NCBI GenBank assembly: GCA_041776485.1
Contig: JBHBQE010000020.1
Coordinates: 62,001 to 126,000 of the forward strand
Length of the DNA: 64,000 nucleotides
Source of the DNA: JBHBQE01 sp041776485
Lineage (GTDB): Bacteria; Bacillota; Clostridia; Lachnospirales; Lachnospiraceae
Direction: 5' to 3'
Below the pieces are notes generated by a model. That model searched no databases and was not told the DNA's origin. It saw only the letters and a list, made by a program, of their open reading frames with translations. This document shows positions 1-7,909 of the stretch, in pieces (position 1 is the first letter of the stretch; every line of letters begins with the position of its first letter). The position numbers and the translations under genes were made by a program.

Positions 1-1001
1 TCTTACCTAATGGCAGACCTCTTGATATAGTACTTAATCCACTGGGTGTTCCGAGCCGTATGAATATTGGACAGGTACTGGAGATACATTTATCTCTGGC
101 AGCCAAGGCACTAGGATTCTCAATAGAAACTCCTGTGTTTGACGGAGCAAGAGAGGTGGATATTCAGGATACTCTTGAGCTTGCTAATGACTATGTGAAT
201 ATGGACTTTGATGACTTCAAGAAGAAGTACAAGGACGTATTAGATAAGGGAGTTATGGACTTCCTGTTTGAAAATATTGAGCATAAAAAGGAATGGGAGG
301 GAGTGCCTATTTCCAGAGATGGAAAGGTTATGCTTAGGGATGGACGTACAGGTGAGGAATTTGCAGCACCTGTAACAATCGGACATATGCATTACCTCAA
401 GCTTCATCATCTTGTAGATGATAAAATTCATGCTCGTTCAACAGGTCCGTATTCACTGGTTACTCAGCAGCCGTTGGGTGGAAAAGCTCAATTCGGTGGG
501 CAGCGTTTCGGTGAGATGGAGGTTTGGGCACTGGAGGCCTATGGTGCAGCCTATACTCTCAGGGAAATACTGACAATGAAATCCGATGATGTTATTGGAC
601 GTGTTAAGACCTATGAGGCTATTATAAAGGGCGAAAATATTCCAGATCCGGGAGTGCCTGAATCCTTTAAGGTATTATTAAAGGAACTTCAATCCTTAAG
701 CCTTGATGTTAAACTTTTAGATGAGTCTAATAATGAGGTTACATTGATTGAAACCAGTGAATATGGCAATACAGATATTAATGCCATTATTTCAGACAAG
801 AATTTTGCCTTTGAAAGTCCCGGTTCAATTGAAGAAAAGGGCTTCCTTAAGCAAGAATATGATAAGGAAACGGGAGAATTCATTAATGTCAGTGATGATG
901 AGGATGATGATCCCGACTTGTTAGATGAAGAATTTGAGGATAATTTTGAAGTAAGTGATATTGCAGCTTCTCTTGCCTCTGCTGACGCTCTTGATGAGTA
1001 A
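1..1001 (+). CDS. rpoB: RNA polymerase subunit beta, 3' part
   Basis: The reading frame is open from base 3, so the 5' part lies outside the window. The residues LNPLGVPSRMNIGQ, a hallmark of the RpoB C-terminal region, are encoded at about 36-74. The conserved end of the family (LLKELQSLSLDVKLL) is reached near base 720. About 95 further residues follow and end in a very acidic stretch (roughly 890-950). This C-terminal extension is longer than in E. coli RpoB. The protein is the catalytic beta subunit of RNA polymerase. rpoC follows after 67 bases with its own Shine-Dalgarno, the usual order. Confidence 0.98.
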   Translation, partial: LPNGRPLDIVLNPLGVPSRMNIGQVLEIHLSLAAKALGFSIETPVFDGAREVDIQDTLELANDYVNMDFDDFKKKYKDVLDKGVMDFLFENIEHKKEWEGVPISRDGKVMLRDGRTGEEFAAPVTIGHMHYLKLHHLVDDKIHARSTGPYSLVTQQPLGGKAQFGGQRFGEMEVWALEAYGAAYTLREILTMKSDDVIGRVKTYEAIIKGENIPDPGVPESFKVLLKELQSLSLDVKLLDESNNEVTLIETSEYGNTDINAIISDKNFAFESPGSIEEKGFLKQEYDKETGEFINVSDDEDDDPDLLDEEFEDNFEVSDIAASLASADALDE

Positions 1002-1068
1002 GCAGGCAGAGTACAGCAGTAAACAAGGTTATCTACAAAACGGTTAAGGTAAAAAGGAGCAGGAAATA

Positions 1069-4000
1069 ATGCCAAGCTATGAAAAAAATGAATTAGCCAG
1101 TCCGGCAATTGAGTTTGATTCAATACAGATAGGTTTAGCTTCACCTGAGAAAATTCGTGAATGGTCAAGGGGTGAGGTTAAAAAGCCTGAAACAATAAAT
1201 TATGTTAAGCTTAAACCTGAAAAGGACGGACTATTTTGCGAGAAGATTTTTGGACCTACCAAGGATTGGGAGTGCCGCTGCGGAAAGTACAAAAAAATTC
1301 GTTATAAGGGTGTGGTATGTGACCGTTGTGGAGTAGAGGTTACAAAATCCAGTGTTCGAAGGGAAAGAATGGGGCATATTGAGTTGGCGGCTCCTGTTTC
1401 TCATATTTGGTTTTTCAAAGGTATTCCCTCAAGAATGGGACTGATTTTGGACTTATCGCCAAAAATTCTGGAAAGAGTGCTTTATTTTGCCTCTTATATA
1501 GTTTTAGATCCCATGGATACTGCATTGTCCTATAAGCAGGTGCTTTCTGAGGCGGAGTACCAGGAGGCAAGAAGCAAATATGGAGATGAGTTTACTGTAG
1601 GCATGGGTGCCGAGGCAATCAAGCAGCTTCTTTGTGAAATAGATCTTGATGCTGAAATAGAGGCTTTGATGGAGGAACTTGCTACCAATACTTCTCTTCA
1701 AAAGCGTCCAAGAATAGAGAAAAGACTCAAGGCATTTAAGGCGTTTAAGGAGTCCAATAATGAACCCCAGTGGATGATATTAGATGCAATACCGGTTATT
1801 CCGCCAGATTTAAGACCGATGGTTCAGTTAGATGGAGGACGTTTTGCTACCAGTGATTTAAATGATTTGTACAGAAGAATCATCAATAGAAATAATCGTT
1901 TAAGAAAGGTGCTGGATTTGGGGGCACCGGATATCATTGTACGAAATGAAAAACGTATGCTTCAAGAGGCGGTAGACGCGCTTATTGATAACGGCAGACG
2001 CGGACGTGCAGTAACTGGTCCTGGCAACAGAGCGCTTAAGTCATTATCTGATATGCTTAAGGGTAAAAACGGAAGGTTTAGGCAAAATCTTCTGGGAAAA
2101 CGTGTGGACTATTCAGGACGTTCCGTTATTGTTGTGGGACCTGAGCTTAAAATATATCAATGCGGACTTCCTAAGGAAATGGCATTAGAGCTGTTTAAGC
2201 CCTTTGTTATGAGGGAATTGGTAAAAAGAGGAGAGCAGAATATTAAGAGTGCCAAGAAAAAGGTAGAGCGTCTGGATAATCAGGTTTGGGATGTATTAGA
2301 GGACGTAATCAAAGAGCACCCTGTCATGTTGAACCGTGCTCCTACACTGCACCGTCTTGGTATTCAGGCTTTTGAACCTGTTCTTGTAGAGGGTAAAGCC
2401 ATTAAGCTTCATCCCCTTGTTTGTACAGCTTATAATGCGGACTTTGACGGTGACCAGATGGCTGCTCACTTGCCGCTTACAGAAGAGGCTCAGGCAGAGT
2501 GCCGTTTTATGCTGTTGTCTCCCAACAACCTGCTTAAGCCCTCTGATGGCGGAGTTGTGGCAGTACCCAGTCAGGATATGGTTTTGGGAATTTACTATAT
2601 GACTCAAGAGCGTGCAGGCGAAAAGGGTGAGGGTCGAGCTTTCCATGATGTAAGCGAAGCTATTATGGCATTTGACGGGGGTGATTTGTCCTTCCATGCC
2701 AAAATAAAGGTTAGACGAACAAAAACTTTGGCAAGTGGAGAGATTAAAAGGGGTATTATTGAAACCACTTTGGGGAGACTCCTGTTTAATGATGTGATTC
2801 CTCAGGATCTTGGTTTTGTTGACAGAAGCGATCCTGATAATGAATTTGCCCTTGAAATTGATCATTTAGTGAAAAAGAAAGACTTACAGAGAATCCTTGA
2901 GAGAGTAATGAATATCCACGGAGCGACAAAAACAGCAGAGGTGCTTGATGACATCAAGTCCATGGGATATAGATATTCTACACTTGCTGCTATGACTGTT
3001 TCCATTTCCGATATGAAGGTTCCTGACAATAAGGCTAAACTTATTGCAGAAACAGAAAGTGTTATTGAGAATATTACCAAGAAAGCGCGTCGTGGCATGC
3101 TTACTGAGGAGGAGCGTTATAAAAATGTTGTAGACGCTTGGGATAAGACAGACAAGCAGATTACAAAGGAGCTTATGAGCGGACTGGATTCGTATAATAA
3201 TATTTATATGATGGCAGACTCCGGTGCCCGTGGTTCCGAGGCACAGATTAAACAGCTGGCAGGAATGAAGGGTAATGTACAGGATACTACAGGACGTACC
3301 ATTGAGCTTCCCATAAAGTCCAATCTTCGTGAGGGACTTGATGTATTGGAGTATTTTATGTCTGCCCACGGTTCCAGAAAAACTCTTTCTGATACCGCTC
3401 TTCGTACAGCAGACTCAGGATACCTTACCAGACGTCTTGTGGATGTATCTCAGGAGCTTATTATCAGAGAGAGTGACTGTCATAGAGATGGTGAGGAAAT
3501 GCCGGGAATGGATGTATATGCCTTTACCAATGAGGACGGAGATATTCTTGAGAGTCTGAAGGACAGAATTGTTGGCAGATTCACCTGTGAAACAATCTAT
3601 GATAAGGACGGCAATGTAATTGTTGAGGAAAATCATATGATTACTCCTGCCAGAGCTGAAGAGGTTGTAAACCGTGGTGTTAGAGACGGTAAACCAATAG
3701 ATAGAGTTAAAATTAGAAGTGTACTTAGCTGCCGCAGCAGAAAGGGTATTTGTGCTAAATGTTATGGTGCTAATATGGCTAGTGGACGTGCTGTGCAGGT
3801 AGGAGAGGCAATTGGAATAATTGCAGCCCAGTCAATAGGTGAGCCGGGTACACAGCTTACCATGCGTACCTTCCATACAGGAGGTATTGCAGAAAGCAAT
3901 ATTACCGGTGGTCTTCCCCGTGTTGAGGAGCTTTTTGAGGCAAGAAAGCCTAAGGAGAATGCTCTTGCCATAATCTCAGAAATAGATGGTATTGTGGATA

Positions 4001-4662
4001 TTGAGGATTCCAGAAAGGTTATTGTTTCAAATAGAGAAACCGGAGAAAGAAAAGAATATCAAGTTACCTATGGTTCCCGTATAAAGGTGGCAGTGAATGA
4101 TGAGATAAAGGCGGGCGATGCCTTGACAGAGGGACATGTATATCCCGCGGATATCCTTAGAATACAGGGACTTAGGGCTGTACAGGACTATATCCTTTCT
4201 GAGGTACAGAAGGTGTATAGAGCGCAGGGTGTTGATATTAATGACAAGCATATTGAGATTATTGTTCATCAGATGATTAAAAAGGTGGTTATTGGTGAGG
4301 CAGGAGACTCCACCTATCTCCCCGGTGAGCAGGTAGATTATCTGGAGCTTGAGGATATCAACAGAGAGCTTATAGAGCAGGGCAAGGAGCCGGCAACAGG
4401 AGATAGGGTACTGCTTGGTATTTCCAAGGCTTCTTTGGCTACAAACTCCTTCCTTTCAGCAGCCTCATTCCAGGAAACCACCAAGGTACTTACAGGTGCT
4501 GCTATTGAGGGCAAGGTCGATCCTTTGATTGGACTTAAAGAAAATGTTATTATTGGTAAGCTGATTCCGGCAGGAACAGGAATGAAGAGATACTCCAATA
4601 TTAAGCTTAATTCTGACTATGATACAATAATGGCAGAAAAAATATCAAAAACAGAGGATTAG
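1069..4662 (+). CDS. rpoC: RNA polymerase subunit beta'
   Basis: 1197 residues, normal length for clostridial RpoC. The N-terminal zinc site has Cys69, Cys71, Cys84 and Cys87. The Mg-binding active-site motif NADFDGDQM lies at residues 456-464. The second zinc site uses Cys804, Cys888, Cys895 and Cys898. The ATG is preceded by AAGGAG. It forms the core polymerase with RpoB. The next gene starts 14 bases after the stop with no terminator hairpin between, so read-through into the amino acid transporter genes is likely; rpsL, a common neighbour in Bacillota, is absent here. Confidence 0.99.
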   Translation: MPSYEKNELASPAIEFDSIQIGLASPEKIREWSRGEVKKPETINYVKLKPEKDGLFCEKIFGPTKDWECRCGKYKKIRYKGVVCDRCGVEVTKSSVRRERMGHIELAAPVSHIWFFKGIPSRMGLILDLSPKILERVLYFASYIVLDPMDTALSYKQVLSEAEYQEARSKYGDEFTVGMGAEAIKQLLCEIDLDAEIEALMEELATNTSLQKRPRIEKRLKAFKAFKESNNEPQWMILDAIPVIPPDLRPMVQLDGGRFATSDLNDLYRRIINRNNRLRKVLDLGAPDIIVRNEKRMLQEAVDALIDNGRRGRAVTGPGNRALKSLSDMLKGKNGRFRQNLLGKRVDYSGRSVIVVGPELKIYQCGLPKEMALELFKPFVMRELVKRGEQNIKSAKKKVERLDNQVWDVLEDVIKEHPVMLNRAPTLHRLGIQAFEPVLVEGKAIKLHPLVCTAYNADFDGDQMAAHLPLTEEAQAECRFMLLSPNNLLKPSDGGVVAVPSQDMVLGIYYMTQERAGEKGEGRAFHDVSEAIMAFDGGDLSFHAKIKVRRTKTLASGEIKRGIIETTLGRLLFNDVIPQDLGFVDRSDPDNEFALEIDHLVKKKDLQRILERVMNIHGATKTAEVLDDIKSMGYRYSTLAAMTVSISDMKVPDNKAKLIAETESVIENITKKARRGMLTEEERYKNVVDAWDKTDKQITKELMSGLDSYNNIYMMADSGARGSEAQIKQLAGMKGNVQDTTGRTIELPIKSNLREGLDVLEYFMSAHGSRKTLSDTALRTADSGYLTRRLVDVSQELIIRESDCHRDGEEMPGMDVYAFTNEDGDILESLKDRIVGRFTCETIYDKDGNVIVEENHMITPARAEEVVNRGVRDGKPIDRVKIRSVLSCRSRKGICAKCYGANMASGRAVQVGEAIGIIAAQSIGEPGTQLTMRTFHTGGIAESNITGGLPRVEELFEARKPKENALAIISEIDGIVDIEDSRKVIVSNRETGERKEYQVTYGSRIKVAVNDEIKAGDALTEGHVYPADILRIQGLRAVQDYILSEVQKVYRAQGVDINDKHIEIIVHQMIKKVVIGEAGDSTYLPGEQVDYLELEDINRELIEQGKEPATGDRVLLGISKASLATNSFLSAASFQETTKVLTGAAIEGKVDPLIGLKENVIIGKLIPAGTGMKRYSNIKLNSDYDTIMAEKISKTED

Positions 4663-4676
4663 AAAAGAGTCAGATT

Positions 4677-5549
4677 ATGGGCAATAAAATATTAAGTTTA
4701 ATTTTAGCTTTGGTTATTATAGTAGGGATGACAGGCTGTGGAAAGGATTCAGATACTTCTGTTAAAAGCAGCGGCAATGAAAACGTTACAGCAAATACAG
4801 CTACTGAATTTGACGGTGAAAATTTTATTGTTGGATTTGACGCCGCATTCCCGCCCTATGGATATCTGGGGGATGATGGAGAATATACAGGACTGGACTT
4901 GGATTTGGCAGAGGAAGTTTGCAACAGAAATGGCTGGAAGCTTACCAGGCAGCCAATAGACTGGGATTTAAAGGATCAGGAATTATCCTCAGGTGCAATA
5001 TCCTGTATTTGGAACGGATTTACAATGACAGGCAGGGAGCAGGAATATACATGGTCTGTGCCCTATATAGACAGCAGTATTGTAGTTGCAGTTTCAAAGG
5101 ACTCAGATATAAACAGCCTTTCTGATTTAGCAGGCAAGGTGGTAATGACTCAGGCAGACTCCTCAGGACTTAGAGCGCTTACCAGCGAAGAGGCAGAGCA
5201 GGAGAACTTGGATTTGGCTGCCGGGTTTGCAGAGCTGCAGCAAATAGCAGACTATAATACCGCTTTTATGAATTTAGAGTCAGGTGCTGTGGATGCAGTA
5301 GTTGTAGATATTGGTGTTGCCTATGCCCAAATGAAGGCGAAAAAAGATGTCTTTAGAATGCTTGATGAAGAAATTGTTGTTGAGCAGTACGCAGTAGGCT
5401 TTGCAAAGGGTAATGATGAGCTTTGCAAAATGGTTCAGGATACATTGCTTGAAATGTATGAAGATGGCACTTTCATGGAGATAGTTAAAAAGTACGCGGA
5501 TCAGGGCATAACTGAGGAAATGATTTGCCTGGGCAATAAAGAACAGTAA
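4677..5549 (+). CDS. Polar amino acid ABC transporter, substrate-binding lipoprotein
   Basis: 290 residues. A hydrophobic signal ends in the lipobox M-T-G-C with the lipidated cysteine at residue 21, followed by a Ser/Asn/Thr linker. From about residue 50 it is a family 3 solute-binding domain (GFDAAFPPYGY, the DLAEEV region, then a GFAKGND C-terminal segment). It should capture an amino acid outside the membrane and deliver it to the permease encoded next. It starts 14 bases after rpoC; the ribosome binding site is weak (AAAAGAG). The exact substrate (for example cystine, glutamine or arginine) cannot be told from sequence. Confidence 0.93.
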   Translation: MGNKILSLILALVIIVGMTGCGKDSDTSVKSSGNENVTANTATEFDGENFIVGFDAAFPPYGYLGDDGEYTGLDLDLAEEVCNRNGWKLTRQPIDWDLKDQELSSGAISCIWNGFTMTGREQEYTWSVPYIDSSIVVAVSKDSDINSLSDLAGKVVMTQADSSGLRALTSEEAEQENLDLAAGFAELQQIADYNTAFMNLESGAVDAVVVDIGVAYAQMKAKKDVFRMLDEEIVVEQYAVGFAKGNDELCKMVQDTLLEMYEDGTFMEIVKKYADQGITEEMICLGNKEQ

Positions 5550-5550
5550 A

Positions 5551-6204
5551 ATGGAACTTGGCATAATATTAAGCCAATTAGCGTCAGGAATGATGAGGAG
5601 TATCCTTATCTTTGTCCTGACGCTTTTGTTTTCTCTTCCGCTTGGACTGTTTGTAGCTTATTTAAGGGGACTGAATATTCCTTTTATAGAGTGGATAATG
5701 AGGGTATATATTTCCATTATGAGGGGAACACCATTAATGCTGCAGCTTTTGGTAGTATATTTTGCACCATTCTATCTATTTGGAATAAAGCTTACTACAG
5801 ACTATAGGTTCTATGCTACGATAATAGGTTTTGTGATAAATTATGCTGCTTATTTTGCAGAAATATATAGAGGTGGTATTCAGTCCATTCCAATAGGTCA
5901 ATATGAGGCTGCAAATGCCTTGGGATATAATAGGGCACAAACCTTTATAAGAATAATTTTTCCCCAAATGGTAAAAAGGGTGCTTCCGCCTGTTACCAAT
6001 GAGGTTATAACTCTGGTTAAGGATACATCCCTTGCCTTTGTTTTAGCATATACGGAAATGTTTACGCTGGCAAAGCAGATAGCTGCGGCACAAACTACAA
6101 TAATACCATTATTTATTGCAGGGCTGTTTTATTATATTTTTAACCTGATAGTTGCAGGGGCAATGAGCTATATAGAAAAAAGGCTTTCGTATTATGATAT
6201 TTGA
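5551..6204 (+). CDS. Polar amino acid ABC transporter, permease
   Basis: 217 residues with about five membrane segments, the usual size for HisM/GlnP-type permeases. The cytoplasmic EAA loop that contacts the ATPase is visible around residues 118-140 (EAANALGYNRAQTF). The ATG is one base after the stop of the binding protein, and the 3' end overlaps the ATPase gene by 11 bases, so the three are translationally coupled. It forms the membrane channel of the importer. Confidence 0.94.
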   Translation: MELGIILSQLASGMMRSILIFVLTLLFSLPLGLFVAYLRGLNIPFIEWIMRVYISIMRGTPLMLQLLVVYFAPFYLFGIKLTTDYRFYATIIGFVINYAAYFAEIYRGGIQSIPIGQYEAANALGYNRAQTFIRIIFPQMVKRVLPPVTNEVITLVKDTSLAFVLAYTEMFTLAKQIAAAQTTIIPLFIAGLFYYIFNLIVAGAMSYIEKRLSYYDI

Positions 6205-6913
6205 GATTAAGAATGCAAAAAAAGGATTTGATGGCTTTGGTGTACTAAAGGATGTGTCGATTTCTGTGGATAAGGGAGAGGTGGTATCCATCATTGGACC
6301 GTCCGGCAGCGGGAAATCCACCTTATTAAGATGTGCCACCTTTTTGGAAGAACTGGATTATGGAAGTATCAGTTATATGGGCAAAGAGGTGGGTAAAAAT
6401 TATCATGAATTCAATAAATATTTTGGTTTGGTATTCCAAAATTTTAATTTATTCCCACATTTAAGTATTCTTGAAAATGTTACCGACGCTTTGATTTGTG
6501 TTAAGAAAATGGAGAAAAATAAGGCTGTTGAAATAGGAATGTCCTGTCTTTCTAAAATGGACTTGCAGGATAAGAGCGGTTCCTACCCCTGTCAGCTTTC
6601 CGGAGGACAGCAGCAGAGAGTGGCAATAGCTAGGGCTTTGGCAATGGAACCTGAAATATTATTTTTTGATGAACCAACTTCAGCTCTGGATCCGGAGCTT
6701 ACCGGAGAAATACTTAGGGTTATAAAGGAATTGGCAAAGGAGCATATAACCATGGTAATAGTTACTCATGAAATGAATTTTGCCAAAGAGGTTTCCGACA
6801 GGGCAATATTTATGGACGAGGGTGTAATAGTTGAAGAGGGAAATGCCAGAGATATAATTGATAATCCGCAAATGGATCGTACCAGGCAATTTCTAAGTAT
6901 GTTAATGGATTAG
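6194..6913 (+). CDS. Polar amino acid ABC transporter, ATP-binding protein
   Basis: 239 residues, a complete ABC ATPase. Walker A GPSGSGKST is near residues 35-43, the signature LSGGQQQR near 134-141, and Walker B FFDEP with the D-loop SALDP near 155-164, followed by a conserved switch histidine (VTHEMNFA). It hydrolyses ATP to drive the permease encoded just upstream, whose gene it overlaps by 11 bases. All motifs are intact. Confidence 0.95.
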   Translation: MIFEIKNAKKGFDGFGVLKDVSISVDKGEVVSIIGPSGSGKSTLLRCATFLEELDYGSISYMGKEVGKNYHEFNKYFGLVFQNFNLFPHLSILENVTDALICVKKMEKNKAVEIGMSCLSKMDLQDKSGSYPCQLSGGQQQRVAIARALAMEPEILFFDEPTSALDPELTGEILRVIKELAKEHITMVIVTHEMNFAKEVSDRAIFMDEGVIVEEGNARDIIDNPQMDRTRQFLSMLMD

Positions 6914-6914
6914 T

Positions 6915-7841
6915 ATGGAATACACTGTAAGCGAGGGATTTCTTCAGGCAGAGGAAAGGGACGGGTTTTTAGTCTCTGCTAAGATGAAAAGGGCATGGGC
7001 TGCAATGCTTAAAACCTGTCTGGAGATAGATAGGATTTGTAAAAAGTATAATATAAAGTATTTTGCCTCCTTTGGTACTTTGCTGGGGGCAATAAGACAT
7101 AAGGGTTTCATTCCGTGGGATGACGATATAGACTTGGGCATGCTTAGAGGGGATTATATGAAGTTCTTGTCAGTAGCTCATGAAATTAAATTTCCATTTA
7201 ATATTAAAAGTATATATACTAAGGATAAATTTTCTCAATATCATACAGTTGTATCTAATTCCAGAGAAGAAAAGCTTACATATAATAGAGATAGAATGAG
7301 AGATTTTTTTGGCTGTCCATTTATAGTTGGGATAGATATAGACTGCTTTGATTATGTGCCAAGGGATGAAAATGTTGATAAGCTTCAAAGGCTTATGTAT
7401 TATATAGGCTATTCTCTAACTATGGATTATGAAAAAAAACGGGACACGGAGGAATATAAAAATCTCCTTTTTCAATTTAATTCCAGACTGGGAACAGACT
7501 TTGATATAAACAGTACCACATTTTTCAGAGATGTTAGTTTGGCAACAGATAAAATAGCCGGGTGGTGCGATGAAAGTCAGTCAGATACAGTAGTATATTA
7601 TCCTCAGACGGCATATCTGCCCAATCAGGTACAGGTGCCAAAATCCTGTTATGATGATGTAATCTATGTTGATTTTGAAAATATAAAGATCCCTGTACCC
7701 GGAGAATATGATGAAATTTTAAAAAGGTATTATGGTAATGAATATATGGTACCGTTACATGCAGCCTCAGCCCATGAATATCCCTTTTACAAAGGGCAGG
7801 AACAATATTTTAGATTTCTTGGGGAGGAAATTGAAGATTAA
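6915..7841 (+). CDS. LicD family phosphotransferase-like protein
   Basis: 308 residues. The N-terminal part carries the LicD/nucleotidyltransferase-fold hallmark FASFGTLLGAIRHKGFIPW followed by DDDIDLGM (about residues 50-80). The acidic cluster binds metal in this fold. LicD proteins attach phosphocholine or related groups to surface glycans; family members serve many polymers, so the acceptor is unknown. The ATG lies one base after the ATPase stop, so it is probably co-translated with the transporter although a functional link is not obvious. It is the last gene before a convergent gene. Confidence 0.85.
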   Translation: MEYTVSEGFLQAEERDGFLVSAKMKRAWAAMLKTCLEIDRICKKYNIKYFASFGTLLGAIRHKGFIPWDDDIDLGMLRGDYMKFLSVAHEIKFPFNIKSIYTKDKFSQYHTVVSNSREEKLTYNRDRMRDFFGCPFIVGIDIDCFDYVPRDENVDKLQRLMYYIGYSLTMDYEKKRDTEEYKNLLFQFNSRLGTDFDINSTTFFRDVSLATDKIAGWCDESQSDTVVYYPQTAYLPNQVQVPKSCYDDVIYVDFENIKIPVPGEYDEILKRYYGNEYMVPLHAASAHEYPFYKGQEQYFRFLGEEIED

Positions 7842-7857
7842 ATGAAAGCCTTATTAT

Positions 7858-7893
7858 CCATATAATATATAAATTCCAAAAAGAATTATATGG
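7858..7893. terminator. Possible bidirectional terminator between convergent genes
   Basis: CCATATAAT and ATTATATGG form a 9-bp inverted repeat with an 18-base loop between two convergent genes. The stem is AT-rich and the T-tract on either side is poor, so this is a weak call. Confidence 0.35.
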
Positions 7894-7909
7894 TTAAAAT
7901 TTATTTATT

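Noticed and set aside
689..1168. 159-codon antisense reading frame over the rpoB/rpoC junction
   Set aside because: No ribosome binding site or family match, and it lies fully inside two conserved genes on the other strand.
2296..2865. 189-codon antisense frame in rpoC
   Set aside because: A by-product of rpoC codon use; no independent evidence.
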